DNA of 64,000 nt from positions 62,001 through 126,000 of the forward strand of contig JAESQN010000002.1 in assembly GCA_016765135.1 (NCBI GenBank). Direction: 5' to 3'. Shown piece after piece: positions 62,178 to 64,000 of this stretch (within the stretch, counting starts at the first letter, position 1; each line of letters starts with the position of its first letter). The notes beneath the pieces are model-generated. The model searched no databases. It saw only the letters and a program-made list of their open reading frames with translations, and had not been told where the DNA came from. The DNA is from Robiginitomaculum sp. Lineage in GTDB: Bacteria; Pseudomonadota; Alphaproteobacteria; Caulobacterales; Maricaulaceae. Both the position numbers and the translations under genes were made by a program.

Positions 62178-62759
62178 ATGGAAAAACGTTTTATCGGGTC
62201 GCAGGAATTGCTGGAAGACAGCTTCCGGTTGGCTGTTAAAATTTACGAGAGCGGCTTTCGGCCGGACTATATTGTTGGCATTTGGCGCGGGGGTACACCT
62301 GTGGGCATTATTGTTCATGATTTTCTGGCTTATGTCGGGGTCAAGGTTGACCATATTTCCGTGCGTACCTCTTATAAAGGCATGGAGTTTTATGACCCCA
62401 AAGGGCCAAAGCAACAAACACGGGTACATAATACCAGATTTCTCATTGACCGGGTTAATGCGGGCGATTCCATGCTGATTGTAGATGATGTTTATTCGTC
62501 CGGGCGCAGTGTCGAGGCGGTCATTAAGCGCCTAAAACGCAAGCTTAGGCGTAATATGGCCGGGGACGTGCGCATTGCCACACCCTGGTACAAGCCCAGC
62601 CACAACCGCACAGGCCGTGTGCCGGATTATGTCCTGCACGAAAGCGAAGACTGGCTGGTGATGCCCCACGAACTGAACGGGCTTAGCCCCGCAGAAATCA
62701 AAGAACACCGCCCCGTCGTCCATGATTTGGCTATGAAGACACTGGGGCGTGAAAGTTAA
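62178..62759 (+). CDS. Phosphoribosyltransferase, divergent paralogue 2
   Basis: 193 residues, divergently transcribed from its paralogue. N-terminal FIGSQELLEDSFRLAVKIYESGFRP and GIWRGGTPVGIIVHDFLAYVG match paralogue 1 closely. The PRPP loop is MLIVDDVYSSGRS: Ser replaces the usual Thr before Gly. The middle differs (YKGMEFYDPKGPKQQ), so substrate may differ. Both genes keep the RGGTP substrate loop. Downstream, the stop overlaps the convergent antitoxin gene by four bases. Confidence 0.85.
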   Translation: MEKRFIGSQELLEDSFRLAVKIYESGFRPDYIVGIWRGGTPVGIIVHDFLAYVGVKVDHISVRTSYKGMEFYDPKGPKQQTRVHNTRFLIDRVNAGDSMLIVDDVYSSGRSVEAVIKRLKRKLRRNMAGDVRIATPWYKPSHNRTGRVPDYVLHESEDWLVMPHELNGLSPAEIKEHRPVVHDLAMKTLGRES

Positions 62760-63070
62760 AGCGAAGCGTCTTCTTTTAATTCACCAGTGACATAGCGGTG
62801 CAAGACGGAAGTTAGTAAAGTTTGGTAAGGGATACCTTGGCGAAGAGCCATGGCTTTCAACTTTTGGATGTCTCGTGTGTACGCCCTAAAGGTAACAGGT
62901 TTTCGTTTAAGGGTATTACGGGCGATTTGTGCCAATTGTTTCTGTCTCTTATCCAGATTTTTTACCGGTATAAATTCTCCCTGCTCAGCCGCGAGGTATA
63001 ACTCGTATTCCTCTGTACTATCGAAGTCTTTACGCTTCAAAGTTGGTGGTAATTTGGTTGTTTTAGTCAT
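62756..63070 (-). CDS. BrnA/CopG-like antitoxin
   Basis: 104 residues. A charged N-terminal half (LKRKDFDSTEEYELYLAAEQGEF) precedes a C-terminal ribbon-helix-helix-type region with VTFRAYTRDIQKLKAMALRQG and PYQTLLTSVLHRYVTG, the usual BrnA arrangement. It follows the BrnT-like gene with a five-base gap, matching the toxin-first order of BrnTA operons. It likely neutralises the toxin and represses the operon. Confidence 0.82.
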   Translation of the reverse strand: MTKTTKLPPTLKRKDFDSTEEYELYLAAEQGEFIPVKNLDKRQKQLAQIARNTLKRKPVTFRAYTRDIQKLKAMALRQGIPYQTLLTSVLHRYVTGELKEDASL

Positions 63071-63074
63071 AACT

Positions 63075-63344
63075 TTACCTGGTTAAATATTTCTTGTGGA
63101 ATGCCCGGCTCTGATAAATGGTTTTTAAAAACAGATGGTCTTCGTTCACGATATAGGGCACTCCACATGCATAACCATCAATGTCAACGACCATTAGCCT
63201 TTGGTGGGCATATTGTTTGGTGTTTGGGTGGAACATATCATCCAGTAAACGCCCATCATCTAAAGCCAATACCACCATTTCAAAGCTCAGACCGCGTTCA
63301 ACCAAAAGGTTGCGGTTTTTAATGTCGTCCCATTCAAAGTTCAT
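63075..63344 (-). CDS. BrnT-like (DUF497) toxin
   Basis: 89 residues from the ATG at 63344 (MNFEWDDIKNRNLLVERG), the standard BrnT opening. DDMFHPNTKQYAHQRLMVVDIDGYACGVPYIV (given in part: QRLMVVDIDGYA) and a late IYQSRAFHKKYL follow. DUF497/BrnT toxins resemble RelE ribonucleases. In-frame alternative start at 63374 is less likely. With the antitoxin just downstream it forms a type II module, the third in this window. Confidence 0.82.
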   Translation of the reverse strand: MNFEWDDIKNRNLLVERGLSFEMVVLALDDGRLLDDMFHPNTKQYAHQRLMVVDIDGYACGVPYIVNEDHLFLKTIYQSRAFHKKYLTR

Positions 63345-63456
63345 AGCCTTTTCGCCCTTATAAAGCACGTACATCTAATGTCAATACATTAAAGAGCTTT
63401 GCTTTGCTACGTATTTGCTAAGTTACAGGTAAAACTATCCCCTTATACCCCATCTT

Positions 63457-64000
63457 TTATCCCAGCGGGTTCATACCCATTAGGGCGGCAATCCACAGGG
63501 CTATACCGACCAGGGCGGCGCTGGTGAAGTTGGACAAGGAACCAGCCAACAGGGCTTTCATACCGAGCATGGAGATTTCTTTCTTGCGCTCTGGTAGTAC
63601 CGCACCAAGTCCAGCCATGAGAATGCCGACCCCGACAAAATTAGCGAACCCGCACAAGGCTACGGTGATGGCCACTTGGCCTTGCAAGGAGAAATCATCC
63701 ATAACTTTGGTGAAATTCAAATAGGCCAGAAACTCATTGGCTACCAGTTTTTCTCCTAAAAACGGCCCGGCGGCCAATACTTCGTTTACGGGTACACCGA
63801 TCAACCAGGCAATGGGCGCGAAAAGATAACCAAACACTGTGGACAAAGAAAATTCGGGATACCCGAACCAGCCGCCAACACCGCCAAATATACCGTCGAT
63901 CAGGGCTATCACCGCTACAAAGGCGATAATAACGGCGATGACATTGAGCATGATAGTCAGGCCCGTTAGCGCCCCGGTCGTCGCGGCTTCGATCAAATTG
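63457..64000 (-). CDS. Concentrative nucleoside transporter (NupC/CNT), C-terminal part
   Basis: About the last 180 residues; the frame stays open to the window edge, so the N-terminus lies beyond it. Visible are MIEAATTGALTGLTIMLNVIAVIIAFVAVIALID (part: TGLTIMLNVIAVIIAF), GWFGYPEFSLSTVFGYLFAPIAWLIGVP, the signature GEKLVANEFLAYL and ITVALCGFANFVGVGILMAGLGAVLPERK. These are typical of the Nucleos_tra2 C-terminal domain of NupC. It imports nucleosides with protons or Na+. Two phosphoribosyltransferase genes nearby make a purine salvage theme plausible. Confidence 0.92.
   Translation of the reverse strand, partial: NLIEAATTGALTGLTIMLNVIAVIIAFVAVIALIDGIFGGVGGWFGYPEFSLSTVFGYLFAPIAWLIGVPVNEVLAAGPFLGEKLVANEFLAYLNFTKVMDDFSLQGQVAITVALCGFANFVGVGILMAGLGAVLPERKKEISMLGMKALLAGSLSNFTSAALVGIALWIAALMGMNPLG

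Overview
The window is a gene-dense stretch of an alphaproteobacterial chromosome of intermediate GC. The organism call rests on several lineage markers seen together: a CcrM-type GANTC methylase, a PopZ/DUF2497 polar organizer encoded between a TolC-like gene and valS, an F0 operon (atpI-atpB-atpE-b'-b) separated from F1, a single Rel/Spo-type enzyme, DUF4164-zapA-6S RNA, and lepB-rnc-era-recO preceded by pdxJ-acpS. The mix of PopZ, CcrM, TonB receptor and many secreted metallopeptidases suggests a stalked or budding marine relative of Caulobacter (Maricaulales/Hyphomonadaceae-like). That family-level placement is inference.

Layout. 1-2.7 kb: end of an amidohydrolase, yidD, thrS. 3-7 kb: surface polysaccharide genes (O-antigen ligase-like protein, GT2, GT39). 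7-8.3 kb: a HupE/UreJ-like membrane protein with its anchor protein. 8.3-10.3 kb: ccrM with a feature-rich promoter region, then a ParDE-like module. 10.4-17.6 kb: a DUF2793 spike-like protein, mutY, DciA-like, DsbA-like and smc. 17.8-20.4 kb: the F0 operon. 20.8-24.9 kb: FKBP isomerase, outer-membrane barrel, DUF547 protein, a TIGR04283-like glycosyltransferase and a START-like protein. 25-28.3 kb: pgk-gap, DUF4164, zapA and 6S RNA. 28.4-36.1 kb: M16 peptidase lipoprotein, VapBC, M48 peptidase with LemA, and parC. 36.3-38.6 kb: a FecA-like TonB receptor. 38.6-46.1 kb: a long minus-strand housekeeping block, listed in genome order as recO, era, rnc, lepB, acpS, pdxJ, pyrE, rsh. 46.5-48.1 kb: hppD divergent from a MarR regulator. 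48.5-57.8 kb: M2 peptidase, pcm, tolC, an unusually long popZ, and valS. 57.9-64 kb: an M1-M28-PDZ fusion peptidase, two divergent paralogous phosphoribosyltransferases, a BrnTA-like module and the end of a NupC-type transporter.

How the genes work together. Cell-cycle and chromosome functions are over-represented (ccrM, smc, parC, popZ, zapA, DciA-like, rnc/era/recO). The envelope is served by yidD, lepB, tolC, LPS genes and the FKBP and DsbA-like lipoproteins. Peptide scavenging is suggested by four metallopeptidases with lipoprotein or membrane signals.

The most unusual layer is non-coding. At least four kinds of palindromic element are scattered in the window. Family A has three copies with 37-40 bp near-perfect arms. 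Family C has two copies, one splitting rnc from era. Family B is a small hairpin repeat with two copies. A further repeat unit sits in frame inside valS. No transposase gene, CRISPR array, rRNA or tRNA gene was found.
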